NCBI GenBank assembly: GCA_012520615.1
Contig: JAAYNX010000025.1
Location: forward strand, 1-35,583
Direction: 5' to 3'
Length of the DNA: 35,583 nt
Source of the DNA: Clostridiaceae bacterium
GTDB lineage: Bacteria; Bacillota; Clostridia; DSM-8532
Shown piece after piece: positions 7,607-15,290 of this stretch; position 1 is the first letter of the stretch, and the number at the start of each line of letters is the position of its first letter. Under the pieces are notes generated by a model. It did no database searches. It had not been told where the DNA came from and saw nothing but the letters and a program-made list of their open reading frames with translations. The position numbers were made by a program, and so were the translations under genes.

Positions 7607-8274
7607 ACCTTACTTTACAACAAAATATAAAATATTTTCTGGAAATAAAAAAAACGTCATTTAAAAAAAAAGAAGAACTTGTAAACCATTACTTAGAATG
7701 TTTTTCGTTAGTTGAACAGAGAAATAAACTTGTCTCTTCTTTGTCAAAAGGTATGCAACAAAAAACTGCATTAATCATCGCACTAGCGCAGGAGAGTGAA
7801 TTCGTAGTATTAGATGAGCCGAACTTAGGACTTGATTTAGAAGCGTTAAGCATATTAAAAGATATACTTAGAAAAGAAGCAATAAAAAAGACAATCGTAT
7901 TGACTACGCAAGACGTTAAATTGATTGAAGACGTATCTGATTATTTATCTGTGTTAAACAGAGGAACATTAGTGTATTCTGGTACTATGGACAATTTTAA
8001 TTCATTATCAGAAAAAATAGTATGTTCATTTCACGTAGATAATGTACTAACCGAAGATATAAAATCAAAAATTAGTAGTATAAGTATCAATACAAAATAT
8101 AAAGAAAAAGTGATTCATGGAAATTTTAAAAAGGAAACTATTGATACGATACTTAATATGTTGAAAGACGAAAACTATAGGGTTATAGATATTAAAACAT
8201 ATGGGGGATTTGAAAATAATCTGGATACAGCATTAAATGATAGGAGAAATAAAATAAATGTTTCAGCTAGTTAA
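7600..8274 (+). pseudogene. 5'-truncated ABC transporter ATPase
   Basis: The conserved part begins near 7612 (TLQQNIKYFLEI) and includes an ABC signature variant (LSKGMQQK) and a Walker B box (FVVLDEP). The H-loop position reads LTTQD, so the usual histidine is absent. The whole first lobe, including Walker A and the Q-loop, is missing: 5' of 7612 the sequence is unrelated. Without Walker A it cannot be a working ATPase. The frame stays open up to ATG 7504, but that N-terminus is an artefact of the junction. The 3' end overlaps the permease start, as in an original export operon of the multidrug or bacteriocin type. Confidence 0.8.
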
Positions 8275-8888
8275 AATAAGTGTTTTAAAGCAAGTATGGG
8301 AAATAAAAAACAACAGATTTAGATTATTGTTAGCTATCATCTTTCTCGCAGGTAAGTAGCATAATTGTAAATGAAGCAAAAATAGGCACCATAGAACAAC
8401 TCATTGTTTCACCATATGGCATTAGAAGTATAATATTAGTTAGGCTTTTTTTGCAATCTGTAATTTCTCTTTTTTTTATTACTATAGTGTTACTAATTTC
8501 TAACAGTTTAACACAAAATATTCAGGTTTTTAGTATCACTACATTCATGGTGACTGTTATAGTTGGAATATTTAGTTTATATGGCATAGGTCTTATTTTA
8601 GCAAGCATATCGCTTTTGTCAAAGGAGATTAATTTGATAACAACTGTTAGTAAGATAGTCGTCCTGTATTTAATCATAAAGTTTGAGAGTAATCTGTTTA
8701 TTCCATTTTCATATGCTAAAAATATAATTGCTGAATTAATTGTTAACAATAAGCCTTTATCAGATTATTCACTTTATTATTTGTCTATGTTTTTATTAAA
8801 CTCAATTATTTTCTTCATAATTGGATTAACATGCTTTAACTTTCTTGAAAGGTTTGCTTTAAGAAAAGGTAAACTTGTTGGATACTAA
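8259..8888 (+). pseudogene. ABC-2 type permease, disrupted by internal deletion and frameshift
   Basis: The ATG at 8259, inside the end of the ATPase frame, opens MFQLVKISVLKQVWEIKNNR, typical for an ABC-2 permease N-terminus, but it stops at TAG 8356-8358 after 33 codons. From about 8361 another frame continues with IIVNEAKIGTIEQLIVSPYG, the conserved ABC-2 segment after the first helices, followed by several transmembrane helices to 8888. The first hydrophobic loop region appears deleted at the joint near 8350-8360. Together with the truncated ATPase this is a dead efflux system. Confidence 0.75.
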
Positions 8889-9006
8889 TTTAATACTGAG
8901 AGTTTTGATTGTGTTTCAAAAACGAATACGGAACCATATCGGCTAATTTGTATTAAAGAAAGATTGAGAGAAAATTTTACATAACTTTAAATATATACAA
9001 GTTTAG

Positions 9007-9106
9007 TGGCTGTAGTCTGCTACGATTTTAGCACTCTGGGACAACATCCTGTTTCTAGTCGCGGCGTAGTAGCTTGCTACCTATCAGATTTCGTCTACTT
9101 GGGCAA
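9007..9106 (+). repeat. Dispersed repeat copy A
   Basis: The copy is similar to 33191-33323 in the same orientation. Shared blocks are GGCTGTAG, TACGATTT, ACATCC, AAGTCGC/TAGTCGC, GTAGCTTGC, ATCAGA and TTCGTCTACTTGGGC/TTCGTCTTCTTGGGC. Copy B carries an extra ~30 bases after its first block. Confidence 0.65.
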
Positions 9107-9180
9107 GCCTTGCATGGATGCTACTACTGTTTCCTTAAGTCACTATGGCTCCTTGAAAACTGTGTAGCGATCTTTATCGG

Positions 9181-9297
9181 AGCCATGTCACTTATAGGTG
9201 AAATGAATCTATTAAAGCTAGGTGCTTAGAGGAGTTCGAAGTGAGATTCTTGCAGCCGCCCCCTGTTTTGTAAAAACAGTTCGCATTATTCTTAAAT
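9181..9297 (-). repeat. Right arm of ~118-bp imperfect inverted repeat
   Basis: This is the reverse-complement partner of 7236-7354 (see that entry). It ends 62 bases before the -35 box of the MerR gene. Confidence 0.75.
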
Positions 9298-9359
9298 GAA
9301 GAAATGACTAAGGCTCTTGATAATGCTAATAATATCTGACAAAATCGTATTATAGGGTG

Positions 9360-9390
9360 TTGACATTGACGTTACGTAAAGGTGTAACAT
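9360..9390 (+). promoter_or_regulatory. MerR-type promoter with 19-bp spacer and operator dyad
   Basis: TTGACA (9360-9365) and TAACAT (9385-9390) are separated by 19 bp, the elongated spacing that MerR-family activators correct by DNA distortion. Within the spacer a dyad GTTAC (9371-9375) N8 GTAAC (9384-9388) is a plausible operator. The site lies 24 bp before the start codon of the MerR/TipAS gene, implying autoregulation. Confidence 0.7.
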
Positions 9391-9414
9391 CATTTGTGTA
9401 AGGAGTTGACACAT

Positions 9415-10176
9415 ATGGAGTACACAGTGCAAAAATTGGGAAGACTTGCGGGAATCAGCACTAGAACCCTTCGGTACTACGACGAAATTGGAATTCTTAA
9501 GCCGGCAAGGATCAATTCATCGGGATATCGGATATACGGCCAACAGGAAGTTGATCGCTTACAGCAAATCCTTTTTTATAGGGAATTGGGAGTGAGTTTG
9601 GAGAATATTAAAAATATTGTCTTGTCACCTTCTTTTGACGGTGTCGAAGCACTGAAGCAACACCATATTAAACTTCTGGAGAAAAAAGTGCAGTTGGAAG
9701 CATTAATAGTAAATGTGGAAAAAACAATTGCTATGTCAGAAGGGAGAATTAAAATGTCGGATAAAGAGAAATTTGAAGGCTTTAAACAAAAGCTGATTGA
9801 TGAAAACGAAGAAAAATACGGCAAGGAGATAAGAGAAAAGTACGGCGAGGAGACAGTTGAAAAGTCAAATGCCTATTTCAAAAATATGAGCAGGGAGGAC
9901 TTTGAAAAACTCGAAAGTCTTTCGACACAGATTCAGGAAACTTTGGCAGAGGCCTTTAAAACCGGCGATCCGTCAGGTCCGCTAGGACAAAAGGCTGCAG
10001 AGCTTCATAAACAATGGATAAGCATGTGCTGGGGGCATTACAGCAAGGAAGCACATGCAGGCCTTGCGCAGATGTATGTGGATGATGAAAGATTCACAGC
10101 ATATTATGACAAGGAGCAACCCGGAACGGCTGTGTTTCTGAGGGATGCTATTCATATTTACACAGGAATGAAATAA
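9415..10176 (+). CDS. MerR-family regulator with TipAS effector domain (TipAL/Mta-like)
   Basis: A 253-residue transcriptional activator. The N-terminal MerR DNA-binding domain is clear (YTVQKLGRLAGISTRTLRYY, DEIGILKPARI, GYRIYGQQEVDRL). A helical linker (~75-110) leads to a C-terminal TipAS domain (~120-253), which in TipAL binds thiopeptides and related compounds. ATG 9415 follows AAGGAG at 9400-9405; an upstream TTG at 9394 lacks a site. The 19-bp-spacer promoter just upstream indicates autoregulation on ligand binding. It lies between a dead ABC exporter and a CPBP membrane protein, so its original target may have been an efflux or self-protection locus; that is inference. Confidence 0.9.
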   Translation: MEYTVQKLGRLAGISTRTLRYYDEIGILKPARINSSGYRIYGQQEVDRLQQILFYRELGVSLENIKNIVLSPSFDGVEALKQHHIKLLEKKVQLEALIVNVEKTIAMSEGRIKMSDKEKFEGFKQKLIDENEEKYGKEIREKYGEETVEKSNAYFKNMSREDFEKLESLSTQIQETLAEAFKTGDPSGPLGQKAAELHKQWISMCWGHYSKEAHAGLAQMYVDDERFTAYYDKEQPGTAVFLRDAIHIYTGMK

Positions 10177-10285
10177 GCAAGATTGCAGCAAAAATGCCAA
10201 GCTATGAATTAACTACTTGTAACACTTAATATATGCAAGCTTAGCGGATATACAATAATAGTTTTGCAGATGAGAGGAGAATTTT

Positions 10286-10966
10286 TTGAATAAAACTAAA
10301 GCTACCCGGATAGGAGTTTTAATAATCTTAATTATTTCCTGTATCATAATGTATTTCGTTGAAATGTCCGCTAGTGGATATTTAATAAAGTCCCTATGGA
10401 AAATAGGGGCTTTTGCTCTGATTCCTTTATTCTATTGTTGGTTTGATAAGCAAATATCAATAAAAGATTTTTTTAAAATTTGCTCAAAAAAACAAATTAT
10501 TATCTCGCTGGCATTGGGTATAGCAGTATATGCCTTAATCTTCTGTGCTTACCTGATGATGGCGGGATTTATTGATTTAAAAAACATTGCAAATTTGCTT
10601 TCCGAAAATGTAAATATTAACGAAGACAATTTTTTGTTTGTTGCTCTTTATATTTCTTTTATAAATTCCCTTCTAGAAGAATTCTTTTTCCGTGGATTTG
10701 GGTTTCTGTTATTAAAAAAAATCTTTCATCCTATTGCAGCTTATGTAATAAGTGCTCTGACATTTTCACTTTACCATGTGGCAATTTTGGCAAATTGGTT
10801 TAGCCCATGGATGTTTATTCTTATTATATCAGGACTTTTCATTGCAGGACTATTCTTTAATTGGCTAAACGAGAAGAGTAATAATATCTATAATTCCTGG
10901 CTGGTTCATATGTTTGCTAACTTTAGCATCAATACAGTGGGATTTATAATGTTCGGCATCATATAA
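10286..10966 (+). CDS. CPBP-family intramembrane glutamic protease
   Basis: A 226-residue multi-pass membrane protein of the CPBP/Abi family (CAAX prenyl protease-like). The family motifs are visible: EEFFFR (E131, E132, R136), FSLYHVA with its conserved histidine, and a later HMFANF. Hydrophobic segments lie at ~8-28, 38-52, 70-95, 115-130, 150-165 and 170-190. Bacterial members are linked to bacteriocin immunity or processing of membrane substrates; the substrate here is unknown. Translation starts at TTG 10286 with GAGGAGA just upstream. It may share a transcript with the MerR/TipAS gene, whose stop lies ~110 bp before. Confidence 0.85.
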   Translation: MNKTKATRIGVLIILIISCIIMYFVEMSASGYLIKSLWKIGAFALIPLFYCWFDKQISIKDFFKICSKKQIIISLALGIAVYALIFCAYLMMAGFIDLKNIANLLSENVNINEDNFLFVALYISFINSLLEEFFFRGFGFLLLKKIFHPIAAYVISALTFSLYHVAILANWFSPWMFILIISGLFIAGLFFNWLNEKSNNIYNSWLVHMFANFSINTVGFIMFGII

Positions 10967-11111
10967 AAATATTGCGTAAATAAATGAGTTTTAGCAAATA
11001 CTTATCAGTATAAAAAGAAGTCATGAATTTTTTTGTTATGTGCAACTATTTGTGTTATATTTGTATGATTGCTGCAAAAAACAGTGAAAATTAAAAAGAA
11101 AAGGATAAAAG

Positions 11112-12548
11112 ATGGAAGTAATAAATTTTAAAGATTTAAAGCTCTCAGATGAAGTAGAAAGAGCATTAGATGACATGGGATTTGAAGAAGCAACGCCGAT
11201 ACAGATACAATCAATTCCGTACATTCTTGAGAACAGAGATGTGTTAGGTCAGGCTCAAACCGGAACCGGGAAGACCTGTGCATTCGGAATACCGGCAATT
11301 GAAAAAATAAACTTAGATCAAGATGATATTCAAGTGTTGGTGCTGTGTCCGACCCGGGAATTAGCCATACAATCCGCAAAAGAGCTAAAAAATGTAGCCA
11401 AGTATAAAAAGGAGGTTCGAATCCTGCCTATTTACGGCGGCCAGCCTATTGAGAGACAAATAGTGTCACTTAAGAAGCATCCTCAGATTATTATCGGCAC
11501 TCCGGGCAGGGTTATGGACCACATAAGACGACATACAATAAAATTTACAAATCTCAAAATGATTATACTAGATGAAGCTGATGAAATGCTTAACATGGGC
11601 TTTCGAGAGGATATTGATACCATTTTAACAAAGGCACCTGAACAGATACAAACCATCTTGTTTTCAGCAACTATGTCCAGGGATATACTGGAGATAACCG
11701 GAAAATATCAGAAAGATCCTGTAAAAATCAAGATTACTCACAAGGTGCTAACTGTTCCGAGTGTTGAGCAGTATTCTTTAGAGGTGAATCCCAACAATAA
11801 GTTGGAGGTGCTTTCACGCCTTATTGATGTCAACAATATCAAACTAGGTTTGGTTTTTTGCAATACCAAAAGACAAGTAGACGAACTCGCATCAAGTTTG
11901 CAAGCAAGGGGATATTCAGCTGAAGCACTTCACGGAGATATGCGCCAGGAATCGCGCGATAAGGTGATGGCTCAATTTAGAAAAGGAAATATAGAAATTT
12001 TAATCGCGACCGATGTAGCGGCAAGAGGAATTGATGTTAATAATGTAGAGGCAGTGTTCAATTACGATTTACCTAACGATGAGGAATACTATGTGCATCG
12101 AATAGGAAGAACAGGACGTGCAGGTAAGACCGGTAAAGCATTCACCTTTGTTTCGGGCCGTGAAATCATTAAGTTGAAGGATATTCAAAGGTTCACGAAA
12201 TCCAGCATAACACCCATAAAGCCTCCCTCTGTCATTGATTTTAAAGAAAGAAGGATGAGGGCAATAATGGATTTAACAAAACAAACCATTCTTGCCGGAA
12301 AGCATGTTGGCTACACCCGTTATATCGAAAAGATGATAGAGGACTTTAATATAGAATCAGAGGATAACAGCTTTGCATCGACCATTGACATTGCTGCGGC
12401 TTTATTAAAAGAATATTTAGAAAAAATAAATTCGACAAGTTTAAACATGAACAACATATCTGAGAAGCCGAATATAACAAAAGGCGGCTTTAGAGGAAAA
12501 AGGACGGACGTAAAGAAGCGAAGTAGGAACTATTATAAAAAGCACTAA
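11112..12548 (+). CDS. DEAD-box ATP-dependent RNA helicase (CshA/DeaD-like)
   Basis: A 478-residue cytosolic RNA helicase with all core motifs in order: Q-motif (FKDLKLSDEVERAL...TPIQIQSIP), Walker A AQTGTGKT (48-55), PTRELA, TPGR, DEAD (~154-157), SAT, then helicase domain 2 with ATDVAARGID and HRIGRTGR (~329-336). The C-terminal tail ends in a basic Arg/Lys/Gly stretch (GGFRGKRTDVKKRSRNYYKK) suited to RNA binding. Such enzymes unwind RNA in ribosome assembly, mRNA decay and cold adaptation. AAAGGAT precedes the ATG. The gene stands alone, with a fragment of an unrelated carboxyltransferase gene directly after its stop. Confidence 0.92.
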   Translation: MEVINFKDLKLSDEVERALDDMGFEEATPIQIQSIPYILENRDVLGQAQTGTGKTCAFGIPAIEKINLDQDDIQVLVLCPTRELAIQSAKELKNVAKYKKEVRILPIYGGQPIERQIVSLKKHPQIIIGTPGRVMDHIRRHTIKFTNLKMIILDEADEMLNMGFREDIDTILTKAPEQIQTILFSATMSRDILEITGKYQKDPVKIKITHKVLTVPSVEQYSLEVNPNNKLEVLSRLIDVNNIKLGLVFCNTKRQVDELASSLQARGYSAEALHGDMRQESRDKVMAQFRKGNIEILIATDVAARGIDVNNVEAVFNYDLPNDEEYYVHRIGRTGRAGKTGKAFTFVSGREIIKLKDIQRFTKSSITPIKPPSVIDFKERRMRAIMDLTKQTILAGKHVGYTRYIEKMIEDFNIESEDNSFASTIDIAAALLKEYLEKINSTSLNMNNISEKPNITKGGFRGKRTDVKKRSRNYYKKH

Positions 12549-12551
12549 GTA

Positions 12552-12647
12552 ATGTTCCCACAGGTTGCAGCTAAGTTATTTGAGTCCCGCAGGTTAAAGG
12601 TACTAAAAACCAACGCTATAATCTGGTATAATATAATCATTGATTAA
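12552..12647 (+). pseudogene. C-terminal fragment of a pyruvate carboxyltransferase (OadA/PycB) gene
   Basis: Starting one codon after the helicase stop, in the same frame, the DNA encodes MFPQVAAKLFESRRLKVLK. This matches the C-terminal MFPQVAKKFFEYRKAQK of the intact pyruvate carboxyltransferase gene at 17881-19278, with about 10 of 14 identical residues over the best part. The nucleotide block TGTTCCCACAGGTTGC is also shared. Similarity stops after ~19 codons. It is too short to function and looks like the tail of a second, lost copy or a recombination scar. Confidence 0.6.
12624..12632 (+). promoter_or_regulatory. Extended -10 promoter for the FNR-like regulator
   Basis: TGG followed by TATAAT is a consensus extended -10 element. 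It lies about 60 bp before the regulator start codon. The -35 position is poor, as is common for extended -10 promoters. Confidence 0.5.
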
Positions 12648-12692
12648 TGAACATAAGATAATTTTTTTATTTGATATAAAAGGACGGATGAA

Positions 12693-13412
12693 TTGTCTAT
12701 GGATAACTCTCTTTACACATGTGATTCATGCCAGCACAAGCTTTGTGCCGGTCGAGTTTCAATTTTTACTTCATTGAACAGGGAAGAATTAACTAAAGTT
12801 GCGAAACTTATAGTACATAAAAAGTATAAAAAAGGCGAATTACTGCTTTATGAGGGTGAGGTCAGAAATGATCTTATTATAGTGAATAAAGGCCAGGTAA
12901 AAGCCTTTAAAAACTCTGCAGAAGGACGCGAGCAGATTCTCTATATTTTTTCTGAGGGAGATTTTTTCGGAGAAAAGAATTTATTGAGGGATCAGGCATC
13001 AAATTATGGAGTAGAAGCATTGGAAGAAACACATGTTTGTATTATACACAAGGATAAATTTCAAAAGTTGGTTCAAGAATACCCCTATATCGGGCTGAAA
13101 GTAATGGAGATTCTATGCCAAAGACTTGACCGCCTAGAAAATACTGTTGAAACAATGGGAACCCGCACTGTAGATGCGAGGGTAAGCTCCGTTTTGCTTG
13201 AATTTGCCGATAAATTCGGAAAACCAAGTACACAAGGTACAATAATAGACTTACCATTGAGCCGTGAAGGTATCGCAAATTATATAGGCCTTACTCGGGA
13301 AACCGTCAGCAGGAAGATGAGCTCAATGCAAGATGAGGGTATGATTGAAATGATAGGAAATAAAAAGATTCTGCTCCTAGATCGGCTTGCTCTGGAAAAA
13401 TCAATAGGATAA
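12693..13412 (+). CDS. FNR-like CRP-family regulator with probable [4Fe-4S]-ligating cysteines
   Basis: A 239-residue CRP/FNR transcription factor. The N-terminus has C10-x2-C13-x4-C18, close to the C-x2-C-x5-C of E. coli FNR, and C116 (ETHVCIIHKDKF) falls where FNR has Cys122. This four-cysteine pattern predicts an oxygen- or NO-sensitive Fe-S cluster. A cyclic-nucleotide-type beta-roll (~25-120), a dimer helix (~130-155) and a C-terminal HTH (LSREGIANYIGLTRETVSRK) follow. The recognition helix RETVSR has the Arg/Glu/Arg spacing that CRP uses to read TGTGA, and a TTGTGA-N6-TCACAG site lies downstream at 13605. TTG 12693 is chosen because of its spacing from AGGACGG (12681-12687); ATG 12699 is the alternative. 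Confidence 0.85.
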   Translation: MSMDNSLYTCDSCQHKLCAGRVSIFTSLNREELTKVAKLIVHKKYKKGELLLYEGEVRNDLIIVNKGQVKAFKNSAEGREQILYIFSEGDFFGEKNLLRDQASNYGVEALEETHVCIIHKDKFQKLVQEYPYIGLKVMEILCQRLDRLENTVETMGTRTVDARVSSVLLEFADKFGKPSTQGTIIDLPLSREGIANYIGLTRETVSRKMSSMQDEGMIEMIGNKKILLLDRLALEKSIG

Positions 13413-13738
13413 GCATACATATTTGTCATATTTAATTGTAATGGTCGCTATCAAATTACTCACATATTAGTCCAAAAACATAACCTATTTATGATCTCCC
13501 ACCTCTGGGGTACAATCTCAAACTGTAGACGTTGAATGGGACAGTTTTTATATCAAAGATAATGTTTGTATCAATTTTAGTGTATATAATAGAACCAATT
13601 TAAATTGTGAGTTTTGTCACAGATTCTGGATTCTTTTTACTGTACCTTATAATTAATACAATATTTATTGATTAAATATGCCAGAAAAAAGCCAAACTAG
13701 CTTTAGAAGCTGTCTGGTAATTGTAAAGGGTGATGTAT
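13413..13738. other. Regulatory intergenic region between the FNR-like gene and DUF1858 gene
   Basis: There is no gene here. It holds a weak hairpin AAACTGT (13520-13526)/ACAGTTT (13541-13547) followed by T-rich DNA, perhaps a terminator for the regulator gene. It also has two TATAAT boxes (13585-13590 and 13648-13653) and a CRP/FNR-type palindrome at 13605-13622. Confidence 0.5.
13605..13622 (+). promoter_or_regulatory. CRP/FNR-type operator palindrome
   Basis: TTGTGA-GTTTTG-TCACAG is a near-perfect TTGTGA-N6-TCACAA palindrome. A TATAAT (13648-13653) lies downstream and the best 17-bp-spaced -35 position (13625-13630) is poor and abuts the palindrome. That is the geometry of a class-II activated promoter driving the DUF1858/DUF438 genes. 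If the upstream TATAAT (13585-13590) is used instead, the site would act as a repressor operator. Confidence 0.65.
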
Positions 13739-13984
13739 GTGAATAAGGTCTTAGATATGCATAAATCAATATATGATTTGACAAAAGAATATCCGGAAAT
13801 AGTTGAAATAATGAGGAGCTTGGGGTTTGAAAAAATAACAGACCCATTAATGATAAGTACAGCAGGAAGGTATATGACAATACCAAAAGGAGCTTCTATG
13901 AAAAAAATCAATTTGGACAGCATTATTAAAGAATTTGAAGCAAGAGGTTTCATAATTAAATACGGAGGTAATGATCATGAGTGA
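13739..13984 (+). CDS. DUF1858-domain protein
   Basis: An 81-residue protein matching the DUF1858 pattern: SIYDLTKEYPEIVEIMRSLG followed by KITDPLMISTAGRYMTIPKG and a C-terminal helix ending FEARGFIIKYGG. DUF1858 is related to the ScdA N-terminal domain that precedes hemerythrin domains in RIC/YtfE/ScdA iron-centre repair proteins. GTG 13739 is preferred because AGGGTGAT (13727-13734) is suitably spaced; ATG 13733 in the same frame would lie on that site. Its end overlaps the start of the DUF438 gene by 8 bases, so the two are translationally coupled and probably act together. Confidence 0.8.
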   Translation: MNKVLDMHKSIYDLTKEYPEIVEIMRSLGFEKITDPLMISTAGRYMTIPKGASMKKINLDSIIKEFEARGFIIKYGGNDHE

Positions 13985-15206
13985 GATTATTAACAATCGA
14001 GAGCATCGCCAAAAGGTTTTAAAAGAGATTATTAAGGAGCTTCATAACGGAAAGACTGTAGATGATGTAAAATCACAATTTGCTGAATTGATTAAAGGAG
14101 TATCCACTACCGAAATAACCGAGATGGAAGGTGCGCTGATAGCCGAAGGAATGCCAGTGGAGGAGATTCAGCGGCTCTGTGATGTTCATGCGGCGGTATT
14201 CAAGGGCTCCATAGAAGAGATTCACAGGCCTCAAAAACCAGAAGAAATCCCTGGACACCCTGTTCATACTTTTATAAAGGAAAATAAAGCAATACAAGAG
14301 CTTATAGAGAATATCCAAACTGATATTGCGGCGTATAAAGCAGATGCATCAAAAAAGAATCTTAAGAAAATTTCAAACAACTTTGAGATGCTGTGGGAAA
14401 TAGATAAGCATTATTTGAGAAAAGAAAACCTCCTATTCCCCTATTTGGAGAAATACGGGATAACTGCTCCGCCGAAGGTTATGTGGGGTGTAGATGATGA
14501 GATCCGCGGAGAAATAAAGGAAGTTGTTAATGGTTTTAAGTCCTCTATAAATAATGATAAAGAACAGCTGATTAAAAAGGCCGAAGATGCTTTAAACCGT
14601 GTAAGTGAGATGATTTATAAAGAAGAAAATATTCTGTTTCCTATGTCTCTGGATACATTAACGGAAGACGAATGGGTCAGAATCCAAAAAGAAAGCAAGG
14701 AATTTGGCTATACACTTTATAAACCTAAGGATAAATGGAAGCCTGTTAAGGTGGATGTGGAAGGAAAGATACTGGATCAAGGGGAGGAGCCCTCAAATAA
14801 CGGCTATATTGAATTTGATGCCGGATTTTTGACCCCCGAAGAAATCAATGCAATATTGAACACAGTTCCTTTTGACATGACATTTGTCGATAAAGATGGA
14901 GCCGTCAAATATTTCACTATGGGCAAGGATAAAATTTTTGCTCGCCCCAAGTCGGTTATCGGCAGACAAGTTAGTAATTGTCACCCTCCTGCCAGTGTAC
15001 ATGTGGTGGAAAAAATTGTGGAAGACTTTATGTCTGGTAAAAAAGACCATGAAGATTTTTGGATTCGCATGGGTCCAAGATATGCGTTTATTAGATATTA
15101 TGCGGTAAGAAATGCTAAAGGGGAATACTTGGGCACTCTGGAAGTGACGCAGGATATCGCCCCTATACAAGACATTACAGGCGAAAAGAGACTAGCGACT
15201 GATTAA
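13977..15206 (+). CDS. DUF438 protein with hemerythrin-like and PAS domains
   Basis: A 409-residue protein with three parts: an N-terminal DUF438 domain (~5-90), a hemerythrin-like HHE domain (~92-240; GHPVHTFIKEN, EIDKHYLRKENLLFPYLE, MWGVDDEIR, YKEENILFP), and a PAS-type sensor domain (~290-400; LNTVPFDMTFVDKDGAVKYF, SNCHPPASVH, RNAKGEYLGTLEVTQDI). The His/Glu set could hold a di-iron centre; the conserved NCHPPASVH in the PAS part is a candidate cofactor contact. Function is unknown; redox, O2 or NO handling is inferred from domains and the neighbouring FNR-like regulator. ATG 13977 is chosen because GGAGGT (13964-13969) lies 7 bases upstream; ATG 13971 is too close to it. Confidence 0.88.
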   Translation: MSEIINNREHRQKVLKEIIKELHNGKTVDDVKSQFAELIKGVSTTEITEMEGALIAEGMPVEEIQRLCDVHAAVFKGSIEEIHRPQKPEEIPGHPVHTFIKENKAIQELIENIQTDIAAYKADASKKNLKKISNNFEMLWEIDKHYLRKENLLFPYLEKYGITAPPKVMWGVDDEIRGEIKEVVNGFKSSINNDKEQLIKKAEDALNRVSEMIYKEENILFPMSLDTLTEDEWVRIQKESKEFGYTLYKPKDKWKPVKVDVEGKILDQGEEPSNNGYIEFDAGFLTPEEINAILNTVPFDMTFVDKDGAVKYFTMGKDKIFARPKSVIGRQVSNCHPPASVHVVEKIVEDFMSGKKDHEDFWIRMGPRYAFIRYYAVRNAKGEYLGTLEVTQDIAPIQDITGEKRLATD

Positions 15207-15211
15207 AATAT

Positions 15212-15257
15212 TTAAAAAGGGCCTATGAGTTCATTAAAGTGATATTCATAAGGCCCT
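15212..15257 (-). terminator. Rho-independent terminator for the DUF1328 gene
   Basis: GGGCCT (15219-15224) pairs with AGGCCC (15251-15256), with further imperfect pairing inside. On the minus strand it is followed by a T-run (complement of AAAAA, 15214-15218). The plus side lacks a T-run, so it mainly serves the minus-strand gene, though it lies at the end of the DUF438 operon. Confidence 0.6.
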
Positions 15258-15290
15258 ATTGCTAAAAAGAGAGTTCTCTCGTATTGTTTA

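Larger units (their letters stand above)
8889..9359. other. Gene-free stretch, right edge of the decayed island
   Basis: No coding frame is convincing here. It contains a copy of a dispersed repeat (9007-9106), a GGGCAAGCCTTGCAT block also present near 32053-32067, and the right arm (9181-9297) of the inverted repeat that begins at 7236. Confidence 0.6.

Noticed and set aside
7504-7611. N-terminus of the ABC ATPase frame (MECAIFNIDRN...)
   Set aside because: It shows no similarity to an ABC N-terminus, lacks Walker A, and covers a NUMOD4-like piece in another frame; the ATPase is truncated rather than variant.
14793-15170. 125-codon minus-strand frame within the DUF438 gene
   Set aside because: Antisense to the PAS domain, with no independent coding evidence.
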